A stretch of DNA of 64,000 nucleotides from Paenarthrobacter nicotinovorans (GCF_007670255.1 NZ_SZVS01000009.1:1-64000); one strand, 5' to 3'. Positions 24,504 to 33,521 are shown, numbered from the stretch's first letter. Program-made: numbers and translations. Notes: generated by a model not told the origin, from the sequence alone.

Positions 24504-25161
24504 AACCGCCGTCGGGAGCGTCCCCCAAAGCAAGTCCCAGCAGGCCTATGACGCCGTCAAGGCACGGATCGTCGAGGGCACCTACACGCCGGGGTACCGG
24601 CTGGTGCTCGCCAAGATCGCCGAGGACCTGGGCTTCAGCGTTGTTCCCGTCCGCGAAGCCATCCGCCGTCTTGAGGCCGAAGGGCTGGTGAAGTTCGAAC
24701 GCAACGTCGGAGCCGCCGTTTCCGGGATCGACCCCACCGAGTACCTCTACACGATGCAGACCCTGAGCATTGTGGAAGGTGCGGCGACGGCGTTGTCGGC
24801 GCCGCTGGTTGATGCCGTTGCCATAGAACGTGCCCGTGCAGTCAACGCTGAGATGCGGGAGTGCCTGGAGCACTTCGATCCCGTGCGTTTCACTGCCTTG
24901 AACCAAGACTTCCACAGCGTCCTCTTTGAACACTGCCCCAACCCGCACATCCTGGACCTCGTGCACCGGGGCTGGAACCGGCTGGCGTCGCTGCGCTCGT
25001 CCACGTTCCGCTTCGTGCCCGGCCGGGCCCAGGAATCCGTGCGCGAACACGAGGCGCTGCTCCAGCTCATCGAGTCCGGAGCCGACGCCGACACCATCGA
25101 AAAAGCAGCCCGCCAACACCGCGCCGCCACCCTCGACGCCTACCTCGCAACCACCACTTAA
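24496..25161 (+). CDS. GntR family transcriptional regulator (FadR/VanR-type, FCD domain)
   Basis: 221 residues from GTG 24496. The winged HTH covers about 14-78 (QAYDAVKARIVEGTYTPGYR, FSVVPVREAIRRLEAEGLVK), followed by a helical FCD ligand domain (85-215) with NQDFHSVLFEHC and REHEALLQLIESG, which contain the metal/ligand-binding His residues of FCD. It should be the local repressor of the hpa genes, acting at TCGTATACGA. It is embedded within the operon, giving autoregulation. Confidence 0.88.
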   Translation: MTETAVGSVPQSKSQQAYDAVKARIVEGTYTPGYRLVLAKIAEDLGFSVVPVREAIRRLEAEGLVKFERNVGAAVSGIDPTEYLYTMQTLSIVEGAATALSAPLVDAVAIERARAVNAEMRECLEHFDPVRFTALNQDFHSVLFEHCPNPHILDLVHRGWNRLASLRSSTFRFVPGRAQESVREHEALLQLIESGADADTIEKAARQHRAATLDAYLATTT

Positions 25162-25163
25162 AG

Positions 25164-25226
25164 CAACGCGGGGTCACTTATGGCCCATAAAACCACTCCG
25201 AAGGGGCCATAAGTGACCCCGCGTTG
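25164..25226. terminator. 23-bp perfect hairpin between gntR and hpaE
   Basis: Arms 25164-25186 and 25204-25226 are perfectly complementary over 23 bp with a 17-nt loop. It starts 3 nt after the GntR stop and ends 20 nt before hpaE. As no T-run follows, it may be a partial terminator that lowers or uncouples downstream expression, an mRNA stability element, or an inserted short repeat. Confidence 0.7.
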
Positions 25227-25246
25227 GATGAAAAAGGAAGACAACG

Positions 25247-26758
25247 ATGACGACCTCCGTAGAAACCACCAAGCATTACGTCCCCGAGGATTTGCCCACG
25301 CACATCCAGCACTACATCAACGGCGAGTTCGTTGACTCCGTATCCGGGAAGACCTTCGACGTCCTGGACCCGGTCTCCAACCAGAACTACGCCACCGCCG
25401 CTGCAGGCCAGAAGGAAGACATCGACCTCGCCGTTGCTGCCGCCCGGGAAGCGTTCGTCAACGGCCCTTGGCCGAAGATGAAGCCGCGCGAACGTGCCCG
25501 CGTCCTGAACAAGATTGCCGACGCCGTTGAGGCGCAGGAAGCGCGCCTGGCTGAACTGGAAACGTTCGATACCGGACTGCCCATCACCCAGGCCAAGGGC
25601 CAGGCCCTCCGCGCTGCCGAGAACTTCCGCTTCTTCGCGGACCTGATCGTCGCCCAGTTCGATGACGCCATGAAGGTCCCGGGCTCGCAGATCAACTACG
25701 TAAACCGCAAGCCGATCGGCGTCGCGGGCCTCATCACCCCGTGGAACACCCCGTTCATGCTCGAGTCCTGGAAGCTGGCCCCGGCCCTGGCCACCGGTAA
25801 CACGGTGGTCCTCAAGCCGGCCGAGTTCACCCCGCTCTCCGCCTCGCTCTGGGCCACGATCTTCAAGGACGCGGGACTGCCCGATGGCGTGTTCAACCTG
25901 GTCAACGGCCTGGGTGAAGAAGCCGGCGATGCCCTGGTGAAGCACCCGGACGTTCCGCTGATCTCCTTCACGGGCGAGACCACCACCGGACAGACCATCT
26001 TCCGTAACGCCGCAGCCAACCTCAAGGGCCTGTCCATGGAACTGGGTGGCAAGTCCCCGTGCGTCGTGTTCGCGGACGCCGACCTGGATGCAGCGATCGA
26101 CTCGGCCCTGTTCGGTGTCTTCTCGCTGAATGGCGAACGCTGCACAGCCGGTTCCCGCATCCTCGTTGAACGTGCCATCTACGACGAATTCTGCGAAAAG
26201 TACGCCGCCCGCGCCAAGAACATCGTGGTGGGCGATCCCCACGACCCCAAGACCCAGGTTGGTGCGCTGGTCCACCCCGAGCACTACGCCAAGGTCGCTT
26301 CCTACGTGGAGATCGGCAAGTCCGAAGGTCGGCTGCTCGCCGGCGGCGGCCGACCCGACCACCTGCCCGAAGGCAACTACATCGCACCCACGGTGTTTGC
26401 CGACGTCGAACCTGACGCGCGGATCTTCCAGGAGGAGATCTTCGGTCCCGTCGTGGCCATCACCCCGTTCGAGAACGACGACGAAGCCCTCGCCTTGGCG
26501 AACAACACCAAGTACGGTCTGGCGGCCTACATCTGGACCCAGAACCTGACCCGGGCTCACAACTTCTCGCAGAACGTCGAGGCCGGCATGGTGTGGCTCA
26601 ACAGCCACAACGTCCGCGACCTCCGCACCCCGTTCGGCGGCGTCAAGGCTTCGGGCCTTGGCCACGAGGGCGGCTACCGCTCGATCGACTTCTACACCGA
26701 CCAGCAGGCCGTGCACATCACCCTCGGATCCGTCCACACGCCCAAGTTCGGCGCCTAA
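25247..26758 (+). CDS. hpaE: 5-carboxymethyl-2-hydroxymuconate semialdehyde dehydrogenase
   Basis: 503 residues, ALDH superfamily. Motifs are PWNTPFMLESWKLAPALATG, the active-site Glu in MELGGKSP, and the nucleophile Cys in NGERCTAGSR. Context and sequence fit HpaE, which oxidises the ring-cleavage semialdehyde to 5-carboxymethyl-2-hydroxymuconate with NAD. SD AAAGGAAG precedes ATG 25247. It is followed after 31 bp by hpaD. Confidence 0.92.
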   Translation: MTTSVETTKHYVPEDLPTHIQHYINGEFVDSVSGKTFDVLDPVSNQNYATAAAGQKEDIDLAVAAAREAFVNGPWPKMKPRERARVLNKIADAVEAQEARLAELETFDTGLPITQAKGQALRAAENFRFFADLIVAQFDDAMKVPGSQINYVNRKPIGVAGLITPWNTPFMLESWKLAPALATGNTVVLKPAEFTPLSASLWATIFKDAGLPDGVFNLVNGLGEEAGDALVKHPDVPLISFTGETTTGQTIFRNAAANLKGLSMELGGKSPCVVFADADLDAAIDSALFGVFSLNGERCTAGSRILVERAIYDEFCEKYAARAKNIVVGDPHDPKTQVGALVHPEHYAKVASYVEIGKSEGRLLAGGGRPDHLPEGNYIAPTVFADVEPDARIFQEEIFGPVVAITPFENDDEALALANNTKYGLAAYIWTQNLTRAHNFSQNVEAGMVWLNSHNVRDLRTPFGGVKASGLGHEGGYRSIDFYTDQQAVHITLGSVHTPKFGA

Positions 26759-26789
26759 CCCTCCCAGCTTTCAACGAAGAGAGACCATC

Positions 26790-27878
26790 ATGAGCAACCT
26801 GTTTACCGGCCCCATTCCTACCCCGAGTGTTCCGGCTCCGGACATCGTCCGCTGCGCCTACCTGGAACTCGTGGTCACCGACTTGGAGAAGTCCCGCGCG
26901 TTCTACGTGGACCTCCTCGGCCTGCACGTCACCGAAGAAGACGAGAACACCATCTACCTGCGCTCCTTCGAGGAGTTCATCCACCACAACCTGGTGCTCC
27001 GCAAAGGCCCGGTTGCCGCAGCCGCTGCCTTCGCGTACCGGGTGAAGTCCCCGGCCGAGGTCGACGCCGCCGAGGCCTACTACCGCGAACTCGGTTGCCG
27101 GGTGGAGCGCCGCAAGGAAGGTTTCACCAAGGGCGTGGGCGATTCCGTCCGGGTCGAGGACCCGCTGGGCTTCCCTTACGAGTTCTTCTACGACGTCGAA
27201 CACGTCGAACGCCTCACCCAGCGTTACGACCTCTACTCCGCCGGTGAACTGGTCCGCCTGGACCACTTCAACCAGGTCACTCCGGACGTCCCGCGCGGCC
27301 GCAAGTACCTCGAGGACCTCGGCTTCCGCGTCTCCGAAGACATCAAGGATTCCGACGGCGTCACGTACGCCGCGTGGATGCACCGCAAGCAGACCGTGCA
27401 CGACACTGCCCTGACCGGCGGCAACGGCCCGCGCCTGCACCACATCGCGTTCTCCACCCACGAGAAGCACAACATCATCCAGATCTGCGACAAGATGGGT
27501 GCCCTGCGCATCAGCGACCGCATCGAACGCGGACCCGGACGCCACGGAGTCTCCAACGCGTTCTACCTCTACATCCTGGACCCCGACGGCCACCGCGTGG
27601 AGATCTACACCCAGGACTACTACACCGGCGATCCCGACAACCCCACCGTCACCTGGGACGTCCACGACAACCAGCGCCGCGACTGGTGGGGCAACCCGGT
27701 CGTCCCGTCCTGGTACACCGAGGCCTCCCTGGTCCTGGACCTCGACGGCAACCCGCAGCCGGTGATCGAGCGTGAAGACAAGTCGGAAATGGCCGTCACG
27801 GTCGGCGCCGACGGCTTCTCCTACACCCGCCCCGAAGGCACCGCGGCCGAGGGCTTCAAGTTGGGAGCGCAGGTCTAA
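26790..27878 (+). CDS. hpaD: 3,4-dihydroxyphenylacetate (homoprotocatechuate) 2,3-dioxygenase
   Basis: 362 residues, type I extradiol dioxygenase with two vicinal-oxygen-chelate modules. The metal ligands align as His159 (LDHF), His218 (LHHI) and Glu271 (RVEIY). They are offset by exactly four from His155/His214/Glu267 of the characterised Brevibacterium/Arthrobacter enzymes, as are second-sphere His204 and Tyr261. It opens the ring of homoprotocatechuate between C2 and C3. Relatives use Fe(II) or Mn(II), and sequence alone does not tell which. ATG 26790 matches the family N-terminus. Confidence 0.95.
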   Translation: MSNLFTGPIPTPSVPAPDIVRCAYLELVVTDLEKSRAFYVDLLGLHVTEEDENTIYLRSFEEFIHHNLVLRKGPVAAAAAFAYRVKSPAEVDAAEAYYRELGCRVERRKEGFTKGVGDSVRVEDPLGFPYEFFYDVEHVERLTQRYDLYSAGELVRLDHFNQVTPDVPRGRKYLEDLGFRVSEDIKDSDGVTYAAWMHRKQTVHDTALTGGNGPRLHHIAFSTHEKHNIIQICDKMGALRISDRIERGPGRHGVSNAFYLYILDPDGHRVEIYTQDYYTGDPDNPTVTWDVHDNQRRDWWGNPVVPSWYTEASLVLDLDGNPQPVIEREDKSEMAVTVGADGFSYTRPEGTAAEGFKLGAQV

Positions 27879-27881
27879 GCC

Positions 27882-28667
27882 ATGCTGGACGCGAAGACGA
27901 TCGAAGCCATTGCCGACGAGCTCCTTGAAGCCCATCGGAACCGCAAACCGGTGCCGCGCCTGACCGCCCGCTACCCGGGCATGACGGTGGAGGACTCCTA
28001 CGCCGTGCAGCAGTTGTGGCGCCAGCGGAACGAGGAAGCCGGACGCACGTTGGTGGGGCGGAAGATCGGCCTCACGTCCAAAGCCATGCAGGCCGCCACG
28101 GGCATCACGGAGCCGGACTATGGCGCGATTTTCGACGACATGGTCCTCGAAACCGGGTGTTCGGTGGACTGGGACCAGTACACGCACCCCCGGGTGGAGG
28201 TGGAGCTGGCCTTCGTGCTGAAGGAGGGGCTGAAGGGCCCCGGCTGCACTATCTTCGACGTCCTCAACGCCACCGACTACGTGGTTCCGGCCCTCGAGAT
28301 CCTGGACTCCAGGATAGAAATGGAAGGCCGGACCATCGTGGACACGATCTCGGACAACGCCGCGATGGGTGCCATGGTGATCGGCGGACGGCCCGTAAAG
28401 CCAGACGCCGTCGACCTCCGCTGGGTCTCGGCGATCCTGTACAAAAACCAGACCGTGGAGGAAACCGGAGTCGCCGCAGGGGTCCTGGACCACCCGGCCA
28501 ACGGCGTGCACTGGCTGGCCAACAAGATCGCTGCGCACGGGGACTCGATGAAGGCCGGCGACATCATCCTGGCCGGCTCCTTCACCCGGCCCCTGTGGGT
28601 CTACAAGGGCGACACCGTCCACGCCGACTACGGTCCCTTGGGAGTTGTCACATGCCACTTCAACTAG
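27882..28667 (+). CDS. hpaH: 2-oxohept-3-ene-1,7-dioate hydratase
   Basis: 261 residues of the FAH-related hydratase family (MhpD/XylJ/HpaH). Visible motifs are LVGRKIGLTSKAMQ, the acidic metal site VEVELAFVL, and GDIILAGSFTRPLWV. It adds water to the oxo-heptenedioate to give the HpaI substrate. It lies 3 nt after hpaD, and its 3' end overlaps hpaI by 16 nt. Confidence 0.92.
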   Translation: MLDAKTIEAIADELLEAHRNRKPVPRLTARYPGMTVEDSYAVQQLWRQRNEEAGRTLVGRKIGLTSKAMQAATGITEPDYGAIFDDMVLETGCSVDWDQYTHPRVEVELAFVLKEGLKGPGCTIFDVLNATDYVVPALEILDSRIEMEGRTIVDTISDNAAMGAMVIGGRPVKPDAVDLRWVSAILYKNQTVEETGVAAGVLDHPANGVHWLANKIAAHGDSMKAGDIILAGSFTRPLWVYKGDTVHADYGPLGVVTCHFN

Positions 28668-29455
28668 GCCCTACTTTCTACTCGGCCCTTGCTGCAGCAG
28701 GGAGGCCCCTGGCCGGCATGTGGGTGTGCTCCGGCAGCCCTCTCGTGGCGGAGATCTGCGCGGGTTCGGGCTTGGACTGGATCCTGGTGGACGCCGAACA
28801 CAGCCCCAACGGTCTCGAATCGATCCTCGCCCAACTCCAGGCGATGTACGGCTACCCCGTCCAGGCCATGGTCCGGCCACCGGTCAACGACACCGTGGTC
28901 ATCAAGCAATACCTCGACCTCGGGGTGCAGAACCTGCTCATTCCCATGGTCAACTCGGCCTTCGAGGCGGCCGCGGCTGTCGCCGCCGTTCGCTACCCGC
29001 CGCACGGGGTGCGCGGGGTCGGTTCGGCGCTGGCCCGCGCATCGCGGTGGAACCGCGTCCCGGACTACCTTGCGACGGCGGGTGACACCGTCAGCGTCAC
29101 CGTCCAGATCGAATCCGCCGCCGCCGTCAACGCCGTCGAGGAGATCCTGGCCGTCGACGGCGTGGACGGTATCTTCCTGGGCCCCTCGGACCTCGCCGCC
29201 TCCATGGGCCTGCTGGGACAGCAGGAACATCCCGAGGTGAGGGCCGCCGTCGAACGCTGTATTCATGCCGCCACGGCGGCCGGTAAGCCGGCGGGCGTCA
29301 ACGCCTTCAACCCCGACACCGCCCGCGCATACCTCGACGCCGGTGCCTCCTTCGTGCTGGTCGGTGCGGATGTCGCCGTGCTCGCCAGGGCCTCCGAAGC
29401 GCTGGCAACCGCGTTCGTGCGGCCTGCGGAAGATGCCGTGAAACAGAGCTATTAA
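28652..29455 (+). CDS. hpaI: 4-hydroxy-2-oxoheptane-1,7-dioate aldolase, copy 1
   Basis: 267 residues, class II pyruvate aldolase of the HpcH/HpaI family. Active-site His50 is in DAEHSPNG, Arg75 in MVRPPVND, and metal-binding acids lie in VTVQIES and FLGPSDLAASMG. It splits the hydrated intermediate into pyruvate and succinate semialdehyde. ATG 28652 overlaps hpaH, so translation is coupled. Confidence 0.92.
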   Translation: MPLQLGPTFYSALAAAGRPLAGMWVCSGSPLVAEICAGSGLDWILVDAEHSPNGLESILAQLQAMYGYPVQAMVRPPVNDTVVIKQYLDLGVQNLLIPMVNSAFEAAAAVAAVRYPPHGVRGVGSALARASRWNRVPDYLATAGDTVSVTVQIESAAAVNAVEEILAVDGVDGIFLGPSDLAASMGLLGQQEHPEVRAAVERCIHAATAAGKPAGVNAFNPDTARAYLDAGASFVLVGADVAVLARASEALATAFVRPAEDAVKQSY

Positions 29456-29542
29456 GGGCCGAGCCACGGTCTGTTTTGCCGGCCTGCAAAGGGGTACAAC
29501 AGTGTTATCACCAAGCGGGTTTCGGACTTTGGGAGCTGAGCG

Positions 29543-30352
29543 ATGTCGATCCGTCCAGTGCCACATCCCACGTTCTATTCAGTGCTGGAAGCCGAGGAAA
29601 GACCGCTGGTGGGCATGTGGGTGTGCTCCGGAAGCCCGTTGGTCGCGGAGATCTGTGCGGGCTCGGGGCTGGACTGGCTGCTGATCGACGCCGAGCACAG
29701 TCCCAACGGCATCGAGTCGATCCTGGGCCAACTCCACAGTGTCAGCGGCTACCCGGTGCAGATCATGGTCCGGCCGCCGGTCAACGATCCTGTGGTCATC
29801 AAGCAGTACCTGGACCTCGGCGTGCAGAACCTCCTGGTGCCCATGGTCAACTCGGCGATGGAGGCCGAAGCCGCTGTGGCCGCTGTCCGGTATCCGCCCC
29901 TGGGTGTCCGCGGCGTTGGTTCGGCCTTGGCACGTGCCTCGCGGTGGAACCGCATCCCCGACTACCTTGCCCAAGCCGGCGACACCGTGAGCGTCACCGT
30001 TCAAGTGGAATCCGAAGCGGCAGCCGCAGCTGTTGAGGAGATCCTTGCCGTCGACGGCGTCGATGGCATCTTCCTCGGACCGGCCGACCTCGCCGCCTCC
30101 ATGGGCCTGCTGGGACAGCACGAGAATCCTTTGGTTCGCGCCGTCGTCGAGCATTGCCTCGCTGCCGCGAGCGCCGCCGGCAAGCCCGCGGGCGTCAACG
30201 CCTTCAACGAGGAGATTGCCCGGGCGTATCTCGACGCCGGTGCGGCGTTTGCGTTGGTGGGTGCGGACGTGGTGGTGCTGGCGCGGGCTTCGGAGGCTTT
30301 CGCGGAGAAGTTCATTCCGGTGTCGGAGAAGGCGGAGCGGGAGAGCTACTGA
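29543..30352 (+). CDS. hpaI: 4-hydroxy-2-oxoheptane-1,7-dioate aldolase, copy 2
   Basis: 269 residues, about 80% identical by eye to the preceding gene and sharing all active-site motifs (DAEHSPNG, MVRPPVND, FLGPADLAASMG). The N-terminus differs (MSIRPVPHPTFYSVLEAEER). The 87-bp gap before it holds no hairpin. This is a tandem duplication; the second copy may serve another hydroxy-oxo acid such as 4-hydroxy-2-oxovalerate-type substrates, or give dosage. Confidence 0.9.
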   Translation: MSIRPVPHPTFYSVLEAEERPLVGMWVCSGSPLVAEICAGSGLDWLLIDAEHSPNGIESILGQLHSVSGYPVQIMVRPPVNDPVVIKQYLDLGVQNLLVPMVNSAMEAEAAVAAVRYPPLGVRGVGSALARASRWNRIPDYLAQAGDTVSVTVQVESEAAAAAVEEILAVDGVDGIFLGPADLAASMGLLGQHENPLVRAVVEHCLAAASAAGKPAGVNAFNEEIARAYLDAGAAFALVGADVVVLARASEAFAEKFIPVSEKAERESY

Positions 30353-30365
30353 TCCTCCGATAGGA

Positions 30366-30725
30366 CTATTTCCGGGCCATGTACCACTCCGTGAATTCGC
30401 GGGCCCGGCCGTCCTCGGCGAAGCGGATGACCCAGAGGTTGTCATACGTGGGCTGGCCGTTGAGGTACGTCGTCAAACCCTGCACGAACGCCGTGTCCCC
30501 GTCCCTGCCCAGGAGCGTCCACTCGAAGGTCCAGTCCTCGGGCTTGTCGGAGGAGTCGCCGGACCATTCCTTCACGATCTCCTCGTGCCCGTGCCACGCA
30601 TCGGGATCGTCCGGCCGGGTGTTGTAGACGGCGTCCTCGGTGAATAAGGCGCGAATGTCCTCGGGTTGGTTTGAGGTCCACGCGCGTTCGTAGTTGTCCA
30701 TCCAGGCGTTCACGTCGTTGGTCAT
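30366..30725 (-). CDS. SnoaL-like / NTF2-fold protein
   Basis: 119 residues with the cone-fold pattern of SnoaL-like proteins: VNAWMDNYERAWTSNQPEDI, LFTEDAVYNTRPDDP, WHGHEEIVKEW, and a C-terminal EFTEWYMARK. Members are small hydratases, isomerases or ligand binders; no function can be assigned. It converges with hpaI copy 2 with a 13-bp gap. Confidence 0.8.
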   Translation of the reverse strand: MTNDVNAWMDNYERAWTSNQPEDIRALFTEDAVYNTRPDDPDAWHGHEEIVKEWSGDSSDKPEDWTFEWTLLGRDGDTAFVQGLTTYLNGQPTYDNLWVIRFAEDGRAREFTEWYMARK

Positions 30726-30756
30726 GTACCCGTTCTACCGTCTGCTGGGCATGGGT

Positions 30757-31257
30757 TCAACGGTGGCTGCGGCTTGCATGGCGGATGTGTTCCGGGGTGA
30801 GGCCGGTCAATGATGCGAGCTCCAAGTCATCGCAGACCTGTGCCCGCAGAGCCATTGCGATAAGGGCTTCCCGGCGTCCGGTGATCCGCCCGCGATGCTG
30901 TTCCGCGGCCTTCAGCTCATCGCTTTTGGCCCTCAACGCCTCCAGCTGTGCCTGCCGTGGGAGCCCGCTCAGGTGGAGATCGTCATAAGCCAAAGCGATG
31001 GTACGTACAGTGCGAAGGTTTTCGCCGGTGACAGCTGAGATGGTGGCCAGCGTCAGCCCGTCTTCCACGGCCTGGGCGATCAGGTCGTTCCTTGCCGCGG
31101 TCAAAGTCCTGATGGAGCTGGCTGCATGGGTGAGGAGCTGGCGATGAACGCCCAACGCGTGGACCAGCCTGGCGTGCTCTCCATCCGGGTTCGTGGCTGG
31201 ACGGGCAGGGGAGTTGGCCCGGTACGCGTACCGTCCAGTGGCTGACCGGGTTTGCAT
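30757..31257 (-). CDS. Hypothetical helical protein with HTH-like segments
   Basis: 166 residues, no membrane segment. Two segments resemble helix-turn-helix (EDGLTLATISAVTGENLRTV and DDLELASLTGLTPEHIRHAS), separated by a charged helix (LEALRAKSDELKAAEQHRGR). It may bind DNA, but I know no named family. ATG 31257 has AGGGAG only 3 nt upstream, so the start could be internal. Confidence 0.6.
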   Translation of the reverse strand: MQTRSATGRYAYRANSPARPATNPDGEHARLVHALGVHRQLLTHAASSIRTLTAARNDLIAQAVEDGLTLATISAVTGENLRTVRTIALAYDDLHLSGLPRQAQLEALRAKSDELKAAEQHRGRITGRREALIAMALRAQVCDDLELASLTGLTPEHIRHASRSHR

Positions 31258-31543
31258 TGACTCCCTTTCGGTTCGGATGAGCGCTGCTGTTCACTCGAAT
31301 CTAGGCATCGTTCATCCGCGCATGGAAATACCAATACCCGGTGAACCCATAAGAAAAGCGCATAGATGGTCCTCCAAAAGCGCTCTGGCAGGGCCCATCC
31401 CCGGCGAGCTGGGCCCACGTCATAGGACCCCCTTATGGATCCACGCACATTAGGTCTTATCCAGAGCGCCCCCGGCCTCCTTAGTCTCGAACAAAGGGAT
31501 CCGCGAATCCGCGCGTCCCGAGTTCCACATTCCTGGAGGAGAC
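31258..31543. promoter_or_regulatory. Promoter region of aminotransferase/aldolase operon
   Basis: This 286-bp gap has no gene. GGTCTTATCC (31453-31462) is the complement of GGATAAGACC; matching pieces ATAAGACC and GGATAAGAC occur at 33962-33969 and 33984-33992 near the LysR gene. The strong SD GGAGGAGAC immediately precedes ATG 31544. Confidence 0.35.
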
Positions 31544-32752
31544 ATGTCCGAGTTCCTGCCGGCGTCGAGGGTTACCCGCATCAAAGCCTCAGCCAGCGTC
31601 GCCGCTGCCGCCCGCGTCCGCGAACTGAAAGCTGAAGGCGTCCGGATCATCGACCTCACTGTCGGAGAGCCGGACTTCGACACCCCGGACCACATCAAGG
31701 CAGCGGCCATCGAGGCGATCACAGCCGGCGAGACCAAGTACACCTCGGTAACCGGCACCCCCGAGCTGCAAAGCGCGATCCTCAACAAGATCGAGCGCGA
31801 CACCGGCCACGTTTATGGAGCCGCGCAGCTGACCATCGGTGGCGGTGCCAAGCAGGTCCTCTACGTGGCGCTGATGGCCTCGCTCAATGAAGGCGATGAA
31901 GTCATTGTCCCGGCTCCGTACTGGGTGTCATACCCTGACATGGTCCTGGCGAACGACGGCACTCCGGTGATCGTCCCGTGCGGTGAGGACACAGGTTTCA
32001 AGCTCACCCCGCCGGCGCTGGAAAAAGCCATCACCTCCAAAACCAAGTGGTTGATCCTCAACGCTCCGTCCAACCCCACCGGCGCTGTTTACTCCCGCGA
32101 GGAGCTGCAGGCGCTCGGGTCAGTGCTTGAAGAACACCCCCACGTCTTCGTCCTCACCGACGAGATCTACGACGAGGTGTACTTCGGCGAAGGCCACGTC
32201 ACCAGCCTGGTCACCGCAGCTCCTGCGCTGAAGGACCGGATCCTGCTGGTCAACGGAGTATCCAAGGCGTACGCCATGACGGGTTGGCGCCTGGGCTACG
32301 GCGTCGGACCGGCCCCGTTGGTCGCTGCCATGAACAAGCTGCAGTCGCAAACCTCCTCTTGCCCGTCGTCGATCAGCCAGGCAGCCGCAGCCGCCGCGCT
32401 GAAGGGCGACCAGTCCTTCGTCCGCGACAGCGTGGAGGTCTACCGCAAGCGCCGGGATGCCGCCGTCGAGGGTTTGAACTCCATCGACGGACTGTCCGTG
32501 GCCCCGGCCGAGGGTGCGTTCTACGCCTACGTGAACTGCGCCGGCGTCATCGGCAAGACCGCTCCCGACGGGCGGGTCATCGAAAACGATCAAGACTTCA
32601 CGCTTTACCTGCTGGACGCAGCGCGCGTCGCAGTCATCCAGGGTTCGGCCTACGGCCTGGGCCCGTACTTCAGGATCTCCTTCGCAACCTCGCTGGAGAC
32701 CATCAACGCGGGTGTGGATTCCATTCGCGATGCCGTCAACGCCCTCTCCTAA
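31544..32752 (+). CDS. Class I PLP-dependent aminotransferase (aspartate aminotransferase type)
   Basis: 402 residues, fold type I. Motifs are LTVGEPDFDTP, NAPSNPTGAVY, DEIYDEVYF and the PLP-lysine segment VNGVSKAYAMTGWRLGYG. It resembles group I-gamma aspartate aminotransferases. The next gene, 22 bp on, is an RraA-type aldolase/oxaloacetate decarboxylase, so the pair could transaminate an amino acid and then cleave or decarboxylate the resulting 2-oxoacid. Confidence 0.9.
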   Translation: MSEFLPASRVTRIKASASVAAAARVRELKAEGVRIIDLTVGEPDFDTPDHIKAAAIEAITAGETKYTSVTGTPELQSAILNKIERDTGHVYGAAQLTIGGGAKQVLYVALMASLNEGDEVIVPAPYWVSYPDMVLANDGTPVIVPCGEDTGFKLTPPALEKAITSKTKWLILNAPSNPTGAVYSREELQALGSVLEEHPHVFVLTDEIYDEVYFGEGHVTSLVTAAPALKDRILLVNGVSKAYAMTGWRLGYGVGPAPLVAAMNKLQSQTSSCPSSISQAAAAAALKGDQSFVRDSVEVYRKRRDAAVEGLNSIDGLSVAPAEGAFYAYVNCAGVIGKTAPDGRVIENDQDFTLYLLDAARVAVIQGSAYGLGPYFRISFATSLETINAGVDSIRDAVNALS

Positions 32753-32774
32753 GCCCTCACAGAAGGAACCAGAA

Positions 32775-33449
32775 ATGATCCACGTCAAGACCAAATTCGA
32801 GCGCCCGGACGCCGACGTCGTCGCACGACTCGCTGCCTTTTCCTCCGCCACCATCCACGAGGCGCAGGGCCGTCGGGGTGCGCTGAGCTCCAGGATCAAG
32901 CCCATCGACCGCTCCATGTCCTTCTGTGGGCCAGCCGTCACCGTGGCTTGTGCCCCGCAGGACAACCTCATGCTCCAGGTCGCCATCCATTACGCACAGG
33001 CCGGCGACGTCGTCCTGGTCGGTGCGCAGGAAATGGCCGAGGCCGGCACGTTCGGCGACGTCCTGGGCAACGCCATGAAGGCCAAGGGGATCGCGGCCAT
33101 GGTCACCGACTCCGGCGTCCGCGACACCCAAGACTTGATCGAACTCGGCCTGCCCGTTTTCTCCGGCAGTGTCAGCATCAAGGGCACCGTCAAGGAAACC
33201 CTCGGTCCGATCAACCACCCCATCGTTTTCGGCGACGAAATCATCTACCCGGGCGACATCCTCCGCGGCGACGCTGACGGCGTCGTCGTGGTCCGCCGGG
33301 AAGAGGCTGAGGAAGTCATTGCGCTCTCCCAGGCCCGCGACGACCACGAACGCGAACTCATCAAGCTCTACCACGACGGAGGCAACACCATCGAGCTCTG
33401 CGGCCTGACGGAGAAGCTGAAGGAGAAGGGCCTGCTTGTGGAGGACTAG
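32775..33449 (+). CDS. RraA-family aldolase (CHA aldolase / oxaloacetate decarboxylase type)
   Basis: 224 residues from ATG 32775 (SD AAGGAA). Family features are SATIHEAQGRRGALSSRIKP, the glycine-rich GDVVLVGAQEMAEAG, the catalytic Arg-Asp in TDSGVRDTQDLIELG, and GDIIYPGD-like C-terminal region. It resembles LigK/GalC enzymes that cleave 4-carboxy-4-hydroxy-2-oxoadipate or HMG to pyruvate plus oxaloacetate. It belongs to an operon with the aminotransferase and ends at a strong terminator. Confidence 0.85.
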   Translation: MIHVKTKFERPDADVVARLAAFSSATIHEAQGRRGALSSRIKPIDRSMSFCGPAVTVACAPQDNLMLQVAIHYAQAGDVVLVGAQEMAEAGTFGDVLGNAMKAKGIAAMVTDSGVRDTQDLIELGLPVFSGSVSIKGTVKETLGPINHPIVFGDEIIYPGDILRGDADGVVVVRREEAEEVIALSQARDDHERELIKLYHDGGNTIELCGLTEKLKEKGLLVED

Positions 33450-33464
33450 TTCCGCCTAGCTGAG

Positions 33465-33505
33465 GGCCGGCCGTCCGTCTGGGAAAGACGCGCGGCCGGC
33501 CTTTT
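33465..33505 (+). terminator. Rho-independent terminator
   Basis: GGCCGGCCG (33465-33473) pairs with CGGCCGGCC (33493-33501), extended by GTCT/AGAC inside, followed by TTTT. It ends the aminotransferase/aldolase operon. Confidence 0.88.
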
Positions 33506-33521
33506 GGTGTGGCCTGGGTAC

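Noticed and set aside
22986..24533. Open frame of about 515 codons antisense to the FAH-RraA gene
   Set aside because: High-GC coding DNA leaves long open antisense frames; the sense product has clear domains, whereas this translation has none and lacks an SD.
25178..26737. Open frame of about 519 codons antisense to hpaE
   Set aside because: Shadow of an intact aldehyde dehydrogenase with all catalytic residues on the other strand.
26718..28658. Open frame of about 646 codons antisense to hpaD and hpaH
   Set aside because: It covers two well-identified dioxygenase/hydratase genes; its Val/Gly/Asp-rich translation is typical of a reverse-frame shadow.
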